From Arthrobacter sp. Leaf337 (GTDB lineage: Bacteria; Actinomycetota; Actinomycetes; Actinomycetales; Micrococcaceae), in NCBI RefSeq assembly GCF_001423745.1, contig NZ_LMPC01000012.1:555107-619106 (forward strand): 64,000 nt of DNA, in the 5' to 3' direction. Both the position numbers and the translations under genes were made by a program. This document shows, piece after piece, positions 1 through 9,180 of the stretch. The number at the start of each line of letters is the position of its first letter. Positions within the stretch are counted from its first letter, which is position 1. The notes under the pieces are model-generated. The model was given only the letters and a program-made list of their open reading frames with translations, ran no database searches and was not told the DNA's origin.

Positions 1-902
1 CACTCGTCGAAGGAGATGTTCACCTGCTTGGTGGACTTCTTGACCGACTTCACATGGTCGATATGCGCCACGATGTCCTTGATGAACGCCTCCATCCGGT
101 GCCCCGAGGAGAGGTGTTCCTGAAGGTCGCCGAAGTCCTCAAAGTATTGGTGTGCCGAGATCAGATCCACCAGTTCGTAGGTCTCGGTGAGGACCACCCG
201 CTCCCACTCGCCGAAGGTGGGCATGCCGGGGGCCGAGCTGCCGCAGGCCACGAGTTCCAGGTCAGGCTCCACCATCCGCATGGCGCGGGCAGTGTCCGCC
301 GCCAGCCGGCCGTATTCGGTGGCGTTCTTGTGGCCGATCTGCCAGAAGCCGTCCATCTCGTTTCCCAGGCACCACATTTTGATGCCGTAACCGTTTTCGG
401 CCCCGTTGGCCCGGCGCTGGTCGGAGAAGGCCGTGCCGGCGTCGATGTTGCAGTATTCCAGCAGGTCGAGGGCTTCCTGCGTCCCGCGGGTGCCCAGGTT
501 CACGGCCATCATCGGTTCGACGCCGGCCTTGGCGGACCATTTGGCGAACTCGTCCACGCCCACATGGTTGGGGTCGGTGGAGTGCCAGGCCAGGTCGAGG
601 CGCGCCGGGCGCTGTTCCACCGGCCCCACGCCGTCCTCCCAGCGGTAGCCGGAGACGAAGTTCCCGCCGGGGTAACGCACTGTGGACACGCCCAGTTCGC
701 GGGTAAGTTCCAGGACGTCAGTCCGGAAGCCGTCCTCGTCAGCCTTGGGATGGCCCGGCTCGAAAATGCCGGTGTAGACGCAGCGGCCAAGGTGCTCCAC
801 GAAAGCGCCGAAGGTGCGGCGCCGGACGGGTCCCACGGCGAAGGCGGGGTCCAGGGTGATTTTGGCGGTCATCTTGCCTGCGGCAGGTTCGGTTGTGCTC
901 AC
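1..902 (-). CDS. abfA: alpha-L-arabinofuranosidase, GH51, 3' end outside window
   Basis: Releases terminal L-arabinofuranose from arabinan or arabinoxylan oligomers, probably in the cytoplasm because no signal peptide is visible. The fragment covers about 300 of the roughly 500 residues usual for GH51. It contains the acid/base motif GNEMDG (Glu about 182) and is cut by the window edge right at the nucleophile motif ISFDEW (Glu about 300). The GTG at 902 is chosen over the in-frame ATG at 872 because a GAGGA ribosome site lies 8 nt before the GTG. A near-palindrome at 928-941 suggests control by the same kind of LacI-family repressor as araBDA. The product would feed araA, araB and araD. Confidence 0.9.
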   Translation of the reverse strand, partial: MSTTEPAAGKMTAKITLDPAFAVGPVRRRTFGAFVEHLGRCVYTGIFEPGHPKADEDGFRTDVLELTRELGVSTVRYPGGNFVSGYRWEDGVGPVEQRPARLDLAWHSTDPNHVGVDEFAKWSAKAGVEPMMAVNLGTRGTQEALDLLEYCNIDAGTAFSDQRRANGAENGYGIKMWCLGNEMDGFWQIGHKNATEYGRLAADTARAMRMVEPDLELVACGSSAPGMPTFGEWERVVLTETYELVDLISAHQYFEDFGDLQEHLSSGHRMEAFIKDIVAHIDHVKSVKKSTKQVNISFDE

Positions 903-927
903 GTAAACATCCTCGTTTTCTCGGTCT

Positions 928-941
928 CTACAACGTTATAG
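928..941. promoter_or_regulatory. candidate LacI-family operator upstream of abfA
   Basis: CTACAACGTTATAG is a 14-bp near-palindrome with one mismatched pair, centred on AACGTT. It lies 26 nt upstream of the abfA GTG start. It resembles LacI/GalR operators only loosely and differs from the perfect operator before araB, so the assignment is tentative. Confidence 0.35.
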
Positions 942-1033
942 AAATCTATTCTTGGTGGTGAAGGCGCTGCCGTCAAGGGACGGCCGGGGACGGGCCGGTT
1001 CCGTCGACCCCAAGACGAACGAAAGGCAGCCTG

Positions 1034-2143
1034 ATGATGATCTGGAATACGGGAACGCGCGGTGCCGCGCAGCGGGCCCTGGCCCTGGCAGCTGTTCTTG
1101 GACTGGCGCTGTCCGGCTGCACGGCGAGTCCGCCGCCGGGCCAGCGCCCCGCGTCCGCCGCCAGCACCCCGGTGCAGCCCGCGCAGCAGACAGCCCAGCC
1201 GGGTGCCACGCAGACGGCCCAGCCGGGCACCCCGCAGACGGCCGCGGACATTCCGTCCATCGTGGAGAACGTCCAGCCGTCCGTTGTCACGATCCTGACC
1301 GACGGCGGAGTGGGCAGCGGCGTGGTCTTCGCGGCGGAGGGACTGATCCTCACCAACGAGCATGTGGTGCGTGGCAGCACCGACGTGGAGGTCGCCTTTG
1401 CCGACGGCCAGCGGGTGGCCGGGACAGTCAAGGCCACGGACGCCATTTCGGACCTGGCACTCGTGGAGGCCAAGCGCACCGGGCTTCCGGCGGCGAAGTT
1501 CCAGTCCGACCTTCCGCGGGTGGGTGAACTGGCCATCGTGATCGGCTCGCCGCTGGGCTTCGAGAACACGGCGACGGCGGGCATCATCTCCGGGCTGCAC
1601 CGCGAGATTCCCGGCTCGGCGGCCAGCAGCCAGTCGCTGGTGGACCTGATCCAGACCGATGCCGCCATCAGCCCCGGAAACTCGGGCGGCGCCGTCGTCA
1701 ATTCCCGGGGCGAGGTGATCGGCATCAGCGAGGCCTACATTCCGCCGCAGTCCGGCGCCGTGGCACTGGGCTTCGCTATCCCCGCGGCAACAGCCGTCCG
1801 GGTGGCAGAACAGCTGCGCGAGGACGGCACCGCGGACCACGCTTTCATCGGCCTCCGCCCCGGCGGGATCACCTCACAGATTGCCGACCAGCTGGGGCTG
1901 CCGAACACCCGCGGCGCCCTGGTGCTCTCGGTGGTCAGCGACGGACCGGCGGACCGTGCCGGCATCCGGCCCGGCGATGTCCTCACCGCCCTGGACGGCC
2001 AGGAGCTGGCCTCGCCGGAGGACCTGCTGGCCGAGCTCCGCGGCAAGAGCCCGGACCAGACGGTTAATGTGAGCTACCGCCGGGGCACGGAATCCAAGGA
2101 GGCGAAAGTCACCCTCGCCGCCCGTCCCGCAGCGACCGGCTAA
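1034..2143 (+). CDS. HtrA/DegP-like trypsin-type serine protease, lipoprotein
   Basis: Predicted extracytoplasmic quality-control protease. The N terminus has a signal peptide with a lipobox (LSGC, Cys about 29), followed by a Pro/Gln/Thr-rich linker (about residues 30-70). The trypsin fold carries the triad His about 110 (TNEHVV), Asp about 140 (ISDLAL) and Ser about 217 (GNSGGA). A C-terminal PDZ domain follows (about residues 265-360, with DGPADRAGIRPGDVL). An AAAGG ribosome site precedes tandem ATG codons. It converges on araA with only 4 nt between the stop codons and shares no obvious function with the arabinose genes. The family is certain; the substrate is unknown. Confidence 0.9.
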   Translation: MMIWNTGTRGAAQRALALAAVLGLALSGCTASPPPGQRPASAASTPVQPAQQTAQPGATQTAQPGTPQTAADIPSIVENVQPSVVTILTDGGVGSGVVFAAEGLILTNEHVVRGSTDVEVAFADGQRVAGTVKATDAISDLALVEAKRTGLPAAKFQSDLPRVGELAIVIGSPLGFENTATAGIISGLHREIPGSAASSQSLVDLIQTDAAISPGNSGGAVVNSRGEVIGISEAYIPPQSGAVALGFAIPAATAVRVAEQLREDGTADHAFIGLRPGGITSQIADQLGLPNTRGALVLSVVSDGPADRAGIRPGDVLTALDGQELASPEDLLAELRGKSPDQTVNVSYRRGTESKEAKVTLAARPAATG

Positions 2144-2147
2144 GCGC

Positions 2148-3683
2148 CTACAGCCCGCCGGCCAGCTTGTAATAGGCCGCGTTCCAGTTCAGTTCCTTCT
2201 TGAACTGCTTGATGGTGGTGCCCTCATCAATGGCCAGGAGTTCGGTCTTCGCGATTTCCGCGAAGTCCTCGAAAACATCCATGCCCACCTGGGTGGAGAG
2301 CACCGTGTGGTGCGCCGCTCCGGCGGTCAGCCACGCAGCGGCGGAGGTGGCGAAGTCGGGCTTCGGGGACCAGAGCGCCCGTGCCACCGGCAGGTTGGGC
2401 AGGGGTTCGTCAAGGTCCACGACGTCGACGGCGTTCGCCACGAGGCGGAAGCGGTCACGCATGTCGGAGAGGGCCACCACGACGCCGGGGCCGGCGTCTG
2501 TATCGAAGACCATCCGGACGGGGTCTTCCTTGCCGCCGATGCCCAGCGGGTGGATCTCGACGCGGGGTTTCGTCGCTGTCAGCGACGGGCAGACCTCCAG
2601 CATGTGCGCGCCCAGGATCTTCTCCGAGCCGGGAGTCAGGTGGTAGGTGTAGTCCTCCATCAGGGAGGCGCCCCCGGGAAGTCCGGAGCCCATCACTTTG
2701 GCGGCGCGGACCAGGATAGCCGTCTTCCAGTCACCCTCGGCGCCGAAGCCGTAGCCGTCGGCCATCAGCCGCTGCACGGCCATGCCCGGCAGCTGGCGCA
2801 GTTCGCCGAGGTCCTCGAAGGAGGTGGTGAACGCGGCGGAGCCGTTGGCTTCAAGGAAGCTGCGCAGGCCCAGTTCGATCCGCGCGCTGTAGCGGAGCGA
2901 TTCGTGCCGCGCTCCCCCGGCCTTCAGTTCCGGGACCACGTCGTAAAGACGCTCGTACTCCGCAACAAGGGCGTCGACGTCGGACTCTGCGGCGCCGTGC
3001 ACGGCGTCGGCGAGCTCATTCACGGACCACGTGTTCACCGAAACGCCGAAGCGCAGCTCGGCCTCGGTCTTGTCACCTTCGGTGACGGCAACGTTGCGCA
3101 TGTTGTCGCCGAAGCGGGTCAGTTTAAGCGTGCGGACGGCAGCCCAGCCGGCCGAAGCGCGCTGCCAGACGCCCACCTGCCGGGTCACTTCAGGGTTGGA
3201 CACGTGGCCCACAACGGTCTTGCGGGGAATGCCCAGGCGGGACTGGATGTAGCCGAATTCGCGGTCGCCGTGGGCTGCCTGGTTGAGGTTCATGAAGTCG
3301 AAGTCGATGTCCGCCCAGGGCAGCTCAACGTTGGCCTGGGTGTGCAGGTGCAGCAGCGGCTTCCGCAGCAGGTCCAGGCCCTGGATCCACATCTTGGCGG
3401 GGCTGAACGTGTGCATCCAGGCCGTCACACCGATCACGGAATCGTCCGAGTTGGCCTCCAGCGCGGTCCGGCGGATGGCGTCCGAATCCGTGAGGACCGG
3501 CTTCCAGACCACCTTGACGGGGACATCTGCGGACCCGTTCAGCGCATTGGCGATCTCCTGCGACTGCGCGGCGACCTGCTTGAGGACGTCCTCGCCGTAG
3601 AGGTGCTGGCTGCCGGTGAGGAACCAGACCTCGTACTGGCTGAGCGAAGTCCTGTTGGCGGACGTGTTGTTGGCGTTACTCAT
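2148..3683 (-). CDS. araA: L-arabinose isomerase
   Basis: Converts L-arabinose to L-ribulose, the first step of the araBAD pathway, in the cytoplasm with a divalent metal. At 511 aa it matches the family length of about 500. Expected active-site segments are present: GAEGDWKTA and LMEDYTYHL (metal-binding Glu residues), GAHMLEVCP and GAAHHTVLS (His residues). It is the last gene of the araB-araD-araA operon, 33 nt after araD, with a GGAG-type ribosome site before ATG 3683. No terminator separates it from the convergent protease gene. Confidence 0.97.
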   Translation of the reverse strand: MSNANNTSANRTSLSQYEVWFLTGSQHLYGEDVLKQVAAQSQEIANALNGSADVPVKVVWKPVLTDSDAIRRTALEANSDDSVIGVTAWMHTFSPAKMWIQGLDLLRKPLLHLHTQANVELPWADIDFDFMNLNQAAHGDREFGYIQSRLGIPRKTVVGHVSNPEVTRQVGVWQRASAGWAAVRTLKLTRFGDNMRNVAVTEGDKTEAELRFGVSVNTWSVNELADAVHGAAESDVDALVAEYERLYDVVPELKAGGARHESLRYSARIELGLRSFLEANGSAAFTTSFEDLGELRQLPGMAVQRLMADGYGFGAEGDWKTAILVRAAKVMGSGLPGGASLMEDYTYHLTPGSEKILGAHMLEVCPSLTATKPRVEIHPLGIGGKEDPVRMVFDTDAGPGVVVALSDMRDRFRLVANAVDVVDLDEPLPNLPVARALWSPKPDFATSAAAWLTAGAAHHTVLSTQVGMDVFEDFAEIAKTELLAIDEGTTIKQFKKELNWNAAYYKLAGGL

Positions 3684-3716
3684 GGGGGTTCTCCTGAAGA
3701 ATTGGGGCGGCCTGCG

Positions 3717-4397
3717 CTACTGGCCGTAGACGTTCTGGTAGCGGGCGTAGAGGGATTCGATGCTGCCCTGGTCGATGGGGAGCGGTTCGCCCAGCTGGCG
3801 TGAGATATGGACGGTGCGCGCCACTTCCTCGCACATCACGGCCGCCTTGACCGCGGAGCGGGCATCCTTGCCGATGGTGAACGGGCCGTGGTTCTGCATC
3901 AGGACCGCCGGGGAGGTGGAGTTGCGCAGCGTCTCCACGATTCCCTGGCCGATCGAGTCGTCGCCGATCAGGGCGAAGGGGCCCACCGGGATGCTGCCGC
4001 CGAACTCGTCGCTCATCATGGTGAGCACGCACGGGATCGCTTCGCCGCGGGCCGCCCACGCCGTGGCGTAGGTGGAGTGCGTGTGGACCACGCCACCCAC
4101 TTCCGGCATATGCCGGTAGACGTATGCATGCGCGGCAGTGTCCGACGACGGCGAGAACGGCGGGTTGCCCCACTCGCCCTCAGCGGGGACGCCATAGAGG
4201 TCCGTGACAACCATGCTCTCGGGTGTGAGGTCCGCATAGGAGACCCCGGACGGCTTGATGACCATCAGGTCCTGGCCGGGAACACGGGCGGAGACATTGC
4301 CCGCCGTCCAGACCACCAGTTCGTAGCGGGTGAGTTCGGCGTGGAGATCGCAGACCTCGCGGCGGACCCGGGCGATGGTTTCCAGGAGGTCGCTCAT
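3717..4397 (-). CDS. araD: L-ribulose-5-phosphate 4-epimerase
   Basis: Class II aldolase-fold, zinc-dependent enzyme that converts L-ribulose-5-phosphate to D-xylulose-5-phosphate, delivering arabinose carbon to the pentose phosphate pathway. It has 226 aa, the normal length. Visible motifs are the zinc-site segment VHTHSTYAT, the segment NHGPFTIG, and an early GNVSAR substrate-binding loop. Its ATG overlaps the araB stop codon (ATGA), indicating translational coupling. Confidence 0.96.
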   Translation of the reverse strand: MSDLLETIARVRREVCDLHAELTRYELVVWTAGNVSARVPGQDLMVIKPSGVSYADLTPESMVVTDLYGVPAEGEWGNPPFSPSSDTAAHAYVYRHMPEVGGVVHTHSTYATAWAARGEAIPCVLTMMSDEFGGSIPVGPFALIGDDSIGQGIVETLRNSTSPAVLMQNHGPFTIGKDARSAVKAAVMCEEVARTVHISRQLGEPLPIDQGSIESLYARYQNVYGQ

Positions 4398-6157
4398 GCG
4401 GACACCTGCTCATCGGCCGGTTCAGCGGCGGCTGGTTCAGCGGCGGCGGGTTCAGCGGCGGCCGCAAACGACGGCCTCGCCGCACGCTGGATGGCCTTGA
4501 GCCGGTGCATAACACTGTTCGTGCCGCGGCCGAAGTAGTCGTGCAGCGTGCGGTACTCCCGGAAGAGTTCCTCATAGGCGGCAACATTTTCCGGAATCGG
4601 AATATAGATCCCGCCGGGCTCCGAACCCATGGCGGCTGCGGCAGCGCGGATGTCCGGGTATTTGCCGGCCGCGACGGCGGCGTGGATGGCCGAGCCAAGC
4701 GCGGGTCCCTGGGTTGAGCCGATGGTGGAGAGCGGCAGGCCGGTGATATCCGCGTAGATCTGCATGAGCAGCTTGTTCTTCAGCAGGCCGCCGGCCACGA
4801 TGAATTCCTTGACCGGCACTCCCGAGTCCCGGAAGGCGTCCACAATGGTGCGCGTGCCGAAAGCAGTGGCTTCCAGCAGCGCGCGGTAAGTGTCTTCGGG
4901 CTTGGTAGCGAGCGTCTGGCCCACCACAACTCCGGAGAGTTCGTGGTCCACCAGCACCGAACGGTTGCCCGAGTGCCAGTCCAGGGCAATGAGCCCGTGT
5001 TGGCCGATTGCCTGGCGTGACGCCAGTTCCGTCAGGTATTCGTGGATGCCAAGGCCCAGTTCGGCGGCCGCCTGATGGTATTCGGGCGGCACGCCATTGC
5101 TGGTGAACCAGCCGAAGATGTCCCCCACCCCGCTCTGGCCTGCCTCGTAGCCCCATAGCCCGTCCACGATCCCGCCGTCCACCACGCCGCACATGCCCGG
5201 CACTTCACGGAGCTCGGCGCCGTTCATGACGTGGCAGGTGGAGGTGCCCATGATGGCCACCAGCTGCCCGGGCTCCACGGCCTTCGCTGCCGGCGCCGTG
5301 ACGTGGGCGTCCACGTTGCCCACTGCGACGGCGATCCCTTCCGGCAGCCCGGTCCAGGCGGCTGCTTCTGCCGTCAGGTTCCCGGCCGCATCGCCGAGTC
5401 GTCCGATGGTGTGCTCCAGCTTGGAACTAACGAAGTCCTTGAAATCCGGGTTCAGGGCGGACAGGAAATCCTCGGACGGATAGCGGCCGTCCTGGTAGAT
5501 GCCCTTGTACCCTGCGGTGCAGGCGTTGCGGACGTAGTTGCCGCACAGCTGCCAGACGATCCAGTCGGCAGCTTCCACCCAATGGTCCATGGCGGCGTAG
5601 GCTTCCGGGTCTTCCTCCAGTAGCTGGAGCCCCTTGGCGAACTCCCATTCCGAGGAGATGAGTCCGCCGTAGCGCGGCAGCCAGTTTTCGCCGCGGTCCG
5701 CGGCCAGCGCGTTGATCCGGTCTGCCTGCGGCTGTGCGGCATGGTGGCGCCACAGCTTCACGTAAGCGTGCGGCCGGTTGGCGAAGCCGGAAATTTCGTT
5801 CAACGGCGTGCCGTCCGACGTGACCGGGACCATGGTGCAGGCCGTGAAGTCGGTGGCGATGCCCACCACGGCGGCGGGGTCGATCCCGGCGTCGGCAATA
5901 GCAGCGGGCACCGCCCGGCGCAGCACGTCACGGTAGTCGTTGGGCACCTGCAGCGCCCATTCGCCGGGCAGCCGCGCGGCACTTTCGCCAGCGAGGTCGC
6001 CGGGGAGCGCATCCGTCACCACGGCGTGCGGGTACTCAAACACGCCGCTGCCCAGTTCCTTGCCGTCCCGGACGCGGACCACCACGGCCCGCCCGGACAG
6101 CGTGCCGTAGTCGACGCCGATCACAAAGCTGTCTGAACCGTCTGCTGTGACGTCCAT
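4394..6157 (-). CDS. araB: L-ribulokinase
   Basis: FGGY-family kinase that phosphorylates L-ribulose. The N-terminal phosphate-binding segment GVDYGTLSGRAVVV and the C-terminal FGGY domain (IVAGGLLKNKLLMQIYAD) are both present. The start is ATG 6157, because GGAGG lies 5 nt before it; an open-frame extension to a TTG at 6169 would bury that site. The protein is about 587 aa. It is the first gene of the ara operon and is preceded by a perfect LacI-type operator. The C terminus is extended by an Ala/Glu/Pro repeat tract encoded by a 15-bp tandem repeat. Confidence 0.96.
   Translation of the reverse strand: MDVTADGSDSFVIGVDYGTLSGRAVVVRVRDGKELGSGVFEYPHAVVTDALPGDLAGESAARLPGEWALQVPNDYRDVLRRAVPAAIADAGIDPAAVVGIATDFTACTMVPVTSDGTPLNEISGFANRPHAYVKLWRHHAAQPQADRINALAADRGENWLPRYGGLISSEWEFAKGLQLLEEDPEAYAAMDHWVEAADWIVWQLCGNYVRNACTAGYKGIYQDGRYPSEDFLSALNPDFKDFVSSKLEHTIGRLGDAAGNLTAEAAAWTGLPEGIAVAVGNVDAHVTAPAAKAVEPGQLVAIMGTSTCHVMNGAELREVPGMCGVVDGGIVDGLWGYEAGQSGVGDIFGWFTSNGVPPEYHQAAAELGLGIHEYLTELASRQAIGQHGLIALDWHSGNRSVLVDHELSGVVVGQTLATKPEDTYRALLEATAFGTRTIVDAFRDSGVPVKEFIVAGGLLKNKLLMQIYADITGLPLSTIGSTQGPALGSAIHAAVAAGKYPDIRAAAAAMGSEPGGIYIPIPENVAAYEELFREYRTLHDYFGRGTNSVMHRLKAIQRAARPSFAAAAEPAAAEPAAAEPADEQVSA
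4419..4463. repeat. 3 x 15-bp tandem repeat in the araB C terminus
   Basis: Three consecutive 15-bp units, beginning GGTTCAGCGGCGG on the plus strand and differing only in the last base, encode an Ala-Glu-Pro-rich tail of AraB. The period is a multiple of three, so copy-number change would not break the frame. Confidence 0.85.
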
Positions 6158-6200
6158 CAATTCCTCCAATAGTCTCCGCGGCTTTGCGGTTGCCCTTAAT

Positions 6201-6214
6201 TGTTAGCGCTAACA
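6201..6214. promoter_or_regulatory. perfect LacI-family operator upstream of araB
   Basis: TGTTAGCGCTAACA is a perfect 14-bp palindrome, extendable to 16 bp (6200-6215), located 43 nt upstream of the araB start and between araB and the lacI-family gene. It matches the known CG-centred operator type of LacI/GalR regulators. It is the likely target of the repressor encoded at 6287-7300. Confidence 0.85.
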
Positions 6215-6286
6215 ACATTGCTGTCAAGGCATGGCTGCGAGCCTGGATGGTCCCGGCTCCGAAAGGCGCGGTTGGTGAGGGGGTGG

Positions 6287-7300
6287 TCAGGCGGGCGGGG
6301 CGGTGCTTGCCCGCACAACGATCCGGGGCTCCACCACCGTGGCGCCCGCTCCGGCTCCGTCTTCCAGGAGGGCCAGCATCATGTCCATGCAGCGCCGGCC
6401 AAGTTCCTCGAAGTCCTGGCGGACCGTGGTGAGCGGCGGCGTGAAATAACCGGCTTCCGGCTGGTCGTCGAACCCCACCACGGAGACGTCCTGCGGCACC
6501 CGCACGCCCGCTTCGCCGAACGCCCGCAGCAGGCCCAGGGCCATCTGGTCGTTTCCCACGAACACCGCGGTGGCAGCATGTGCGACGGCAAGCTGCTGGC
6601 CGATCCCGTAGCCGCTGCCGGCGCTCCAGTCGCCTTCGACGATCAGGTCGTCAGCCAGTCCCGCCTGCACCAGCGCCTCGCGCCAGCCTTCGGCGCGCTC
6701 CGCGCCGTCGATCCAGTCCTGGGGCCCGGAGATATGCCCGATGCGCTTATGGCCCTGCTCAATCAAATGCTCGACGGCGAGACGGGCACCCAGCTTCTGG
6801 TCCACCATTGCGCCGCTGAACCGACCTTCGCCGCTGGAACCCACCACCACTACGGGCACGTCCAGGTTCAGGTTGTCCAGGGCCTGCAACGTGCCGGTAT
6901 GCGGAACCAGCGCCACGATTCCGTCAACGCCCTGGTCCATGAAGTGGCGCGCGGCATCGGCGATCGATTCCGCGCTGACCTCGCGGATGGCCGCGATGCT
7001 CACGAAATAGCCGGCATCGCGGGCGGCCTGCTCCACCCCGAGGAGAGTGTTGGCGGGTCCGTACTGGGACAGCTCGCTGGCCAGGACGCCGATGGTGTGC
7101 GAGCGCCGCGTCACCAGGCTGCGCGCCGCGGTGTTCCGCCGGTATCCCAGTTCGGCAATGGCAGCCTCAACACGTCCCCTGGTTGCCTTGCTGACGTTGG
7201 GATGATTGTTGATGACGCGGGACACCGTCTGGTGCGAGACGCCGGCACGTTCCGCTACGTCTTCAAGTCGCGGAAGGCGCCGCTCGCTGCTGTAAGCCAT
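6287..7300 (-). CDS. LacI-family transcriptional regulator of the ara genes
   Basis: About 337 aa. An N-terminal helix-turn-helix (about residues 10-32, LEDVAERAGVSHQTVSRVIN) is followed by a periplasmic-binding-protein-like sensor domain. ATG 7300 is chosen because the family motif follows within ten residues. Longer in-frame starts overlap the upstream VWA gene, whose stop lies only 4 nt before this ATG, and no strong ribosome site is seen, so translation may be coupled. Its position next to araBDA and a perfect LacI operator makes it the probable L-arabinose-responsive repressor. The effector is inferred. Confidence 0.9.
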   Translation of the reverse strand: MAYSSERRLPRLEDVAERAGVSHQTVSRVINNHPNVSKATRGRVEAAIAELGYRRNTAARSLVTRRSHTIGVLASELSQYGPANTLLGVEQAARDAGYFVSIAAIREVSAESIADAARHFMDQGVDGIVALVPHTGTLQALDNLNLDVPVVVVGSSGEGRFSGAMVDQKLGARLAVEHLIEQGHKRIGHISGPQDWIDGAERAEGWREALVQAGLADDLIVEGDWSAGSGYGIGQQLAVAHAATAVFVGNDQMALGLLRAFGEAGVRVPQDVSVVGFDDQPEAGYFTPPLTTVRQDFEELGRRCMDMMLALLEDGAGAGATVVEPRIVVRASTAPPA

Positions 7301-7304
7301 GAAG

Positions 7305-8963
7305 CTATTGTGCGCGAGCCTGCAGCGCATCCACGAAAACGCTCGGGATGTCCTCCGGATTCCTCGCAACATAGCTCGTGCCGCCGGTGACTTCCGAGAT
7401 TTTCCGGAGGGTCTCGGCGTCCGCGTCCTCGGTGATGCCGATGCTGACGATCACCACAGGCTTGGCGGGGTCCCGTTCGCGTTCCAGGGCTTGCAGCAGT
7501 TCCTCGAGGCTGAGTGAATCCGGATCTTCATTGGCGCCGTCGGTAAACAGGATCACGCTGTTGACGGCGCGGGCATCGTAGTTCGCCTTGACGGTGCGGT
7601 AGGCGGCAAGGGTCGTGTCGTACAGTCCCGTGGCACCGCCGGTCCGCTGGTCCAGCCCGGAGATATCGGCCACGAGGCGGTCGCGCTGCGTGACGCCGCC
7701 AACCAGCTGGTCCATTTTCCGGATGGGATCAAGCTCCACGTAGTCCTGGCTGCCGCCTCCCAGCCCAATGGAAAACGCCCACATGCCCAGGGCTGCGGTA
7801 TTGGGAAACAGCTTGCTGCCGGCATTGGCGGCCTGCTGCGTGAGCTGCATGCGGGTCTGCTCTCCCGCCTGAAAGTTCATGGAGCCGGACACGTCCATGA
7901 CCACCAGCGATCTGAAGGGAATGGCCTGGAGGGACCATCCTTTGAGCGTCCGCTGCACGGATTCCGATGATGCCGGCTTGAGGGCCGCAACGCTGCCCAC
8001 GCCCTTCTGGTCCGGCGTGCGGCTGCCGTCCACAGGCCGAAGGCCGGTGTCGGCGAGCGCTTTCATTCCGTCCTCGGTTGCCAGGGCGGATGCCAGCGCC
8101 CTGGCGGCGTCCGTGACGGCACCGCCGCGGGCCCTGCCCCCGGCTGTGAGGGCCACGGGGTAGTCCAGCGACACGGACCCGGTGTGCGGCATCGACGCGG
8201 CAAGCTTTGCGCCGGCGGGTGTCTGCGCGAAGGACAGCCACGCCTGCTCGGTGACGATGGCGAATCCCCCTCCGGAGGCCACCCCTTCGAGCTGCTTGGC
8301 GTCGGTCAGCTTCTCTCCCGTGCGCTGGCTCTCGCTCTGGGCCAGCTGTGCGGTGGCGGCCTGCAGCGTCTTCGCTTCCGCGCGCCCGGCCTCCACTTCG
8401 GAGAGGGCGCCCAGCAGCGCCACTTCCCCGCTACCGGTCACCAGCGGGTCGCTGAACCGGACGCCGGGAGTCTGCAGGGCGCTGGTCCAGGTGGCAAATC
8501 CGGGAACCTCCCCCTGGCGCCCAACAATCACCCCGGGCGTCGAGGCGAGCGACGGCACGGTGATCTCATGCGCCATGGCAGCCCCCACGCGCTGCACCCG
8601 GACGGCCGAGTCGGCCACCCACAGATCCGGCGCGTCCTTGCCCGCGGCCACCGTCGCGGCCAGCTCTGGCTGGGTCCGGGTTTCGATCGTGTATTTCACG
8701 CAGGCCCCGGCGGGCACCTTCGCAGCCGCGCTCTCCAGCGCCGGTGCGATGGTGGCATCGGCGCCGACACGCACTTCCGCGGGGACCTCGCACCGCTGGG
8801 CGGCCAGGGGCGACTGGTTTCCGGTGATCCAGAGGACAGCCGCGGCGGCAACGGCAATGGCCACCACCACGCCGGCGATCATGAGGATCCTTGGCCAGAA
8901 GAACGGTGACTTGCGGGGGAATCGGCCGTGGCGCTGGGGGCCGGCTGCTCGGCGACCTGACAT
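7305..8963 (-). CDS. membrane-anchored protein with solute-binding-like and VWA domains
   Basis: About 552 aa. A basic N terminus and one transmembrane helix (about residues 25-47) anchor an extracellular part. The middle resembles the bacterial extracellular solute-binding fold (about 60-330). The C terminus is a von Willebrand A domain with the MIDAS motif MDVSGS (about 357) and ILFTDGANED further on. Such proteins are thought to bind ligands or partners on the cell surface; none is identified here. ATG 8963 fits the hydrophobic anchor better than a longer open frame to 9095. The stop lies 4 nt before the lacI-type gene, so the two may be co-transcribed. Confidence 0.8.
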   Translation of the reverse strand: MSGRRAAGPQRHGRFPRKSPFFWPRILMIAGVVVAIAVAAAAVLWITGNQSPLAAQRCEVPAEVRVGADATIAPALESAAAKVPAGACVKYTIETRTQPELAATVAAGKDAPDLWVADSAVRVQRVGAAMAHEITVPSLASTPGVIVGRQGEVPGFATWTSALQTPGVRFSDPLVTGSGEVALLGALSEVEAGRAEAKTLQAATAQLAQSESQRTGEKLTDAKQLEGVASGGGFAIVTEQAWLSFAQTPAGAKLAASMPHTGSVSLDYPVALTAGGRARGGAVTDAARALASALATEDGMKALADTGLRPVDGSRTPDQKGVGSVAALKPASSESVQRTLKGWSLQAIPFRSLVVMDVSGSMNFQAGEQTRMQLTQQAANAGSKLFPNTAALGMWAFSIGLGGGSQDYVELDPIRKMDQLVGGVTQRDRLVADISGLDQRTGGATGLYDTTLAAYRTVKANYDARAVNSVILFTDGANEDPDSLSLEELLQALERERDPAKPVVIVSIGITEDADAETLRKISEVTGGTSYVARNPEDIPSVFVDALQARAQ

Positions 8964-9144
8964 GGGCGCGGTACCTAACTGCTGGGGATCCTGATGGGCG
9001 GGAGGCGTTTGCCGGCCACTCTCCCTTGCTAGCGGGAACCCCCAAGTCTGGCTGCAAAACCGTTCCAGTATACGTAAGTGAGTGGCTGGCATCACATCCG
9101 CTCACACTTCGGCAATCGGCACCGCACGGCCGTCGAAATTGATG

Positions 9145-9174
9145 GTTGAAGTTTCAACTAAATGATTCTAGAAT
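9145..9174 (+). promoter_or_regulatory. leaderless promoter overlapped by a palindromic operator
   Basis: The -35 box TTGAAG (9146-9151) and -10 box TAGAAT (9169-9174) are separated by exactly 17 nt. The -10 box ends 6 nt before the ATG at 9181, so transcription should start at or next to the start codon. The palindrome GTTGAAGTTTCAAC (9145-9158, two 6-bp perfect arms with a 2-nt centre) covers the -35 box, as expected for a repressor site, possibly MarR-type. Confidence 0.7.
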
Positions 9175-9180
9175 AAAAGC

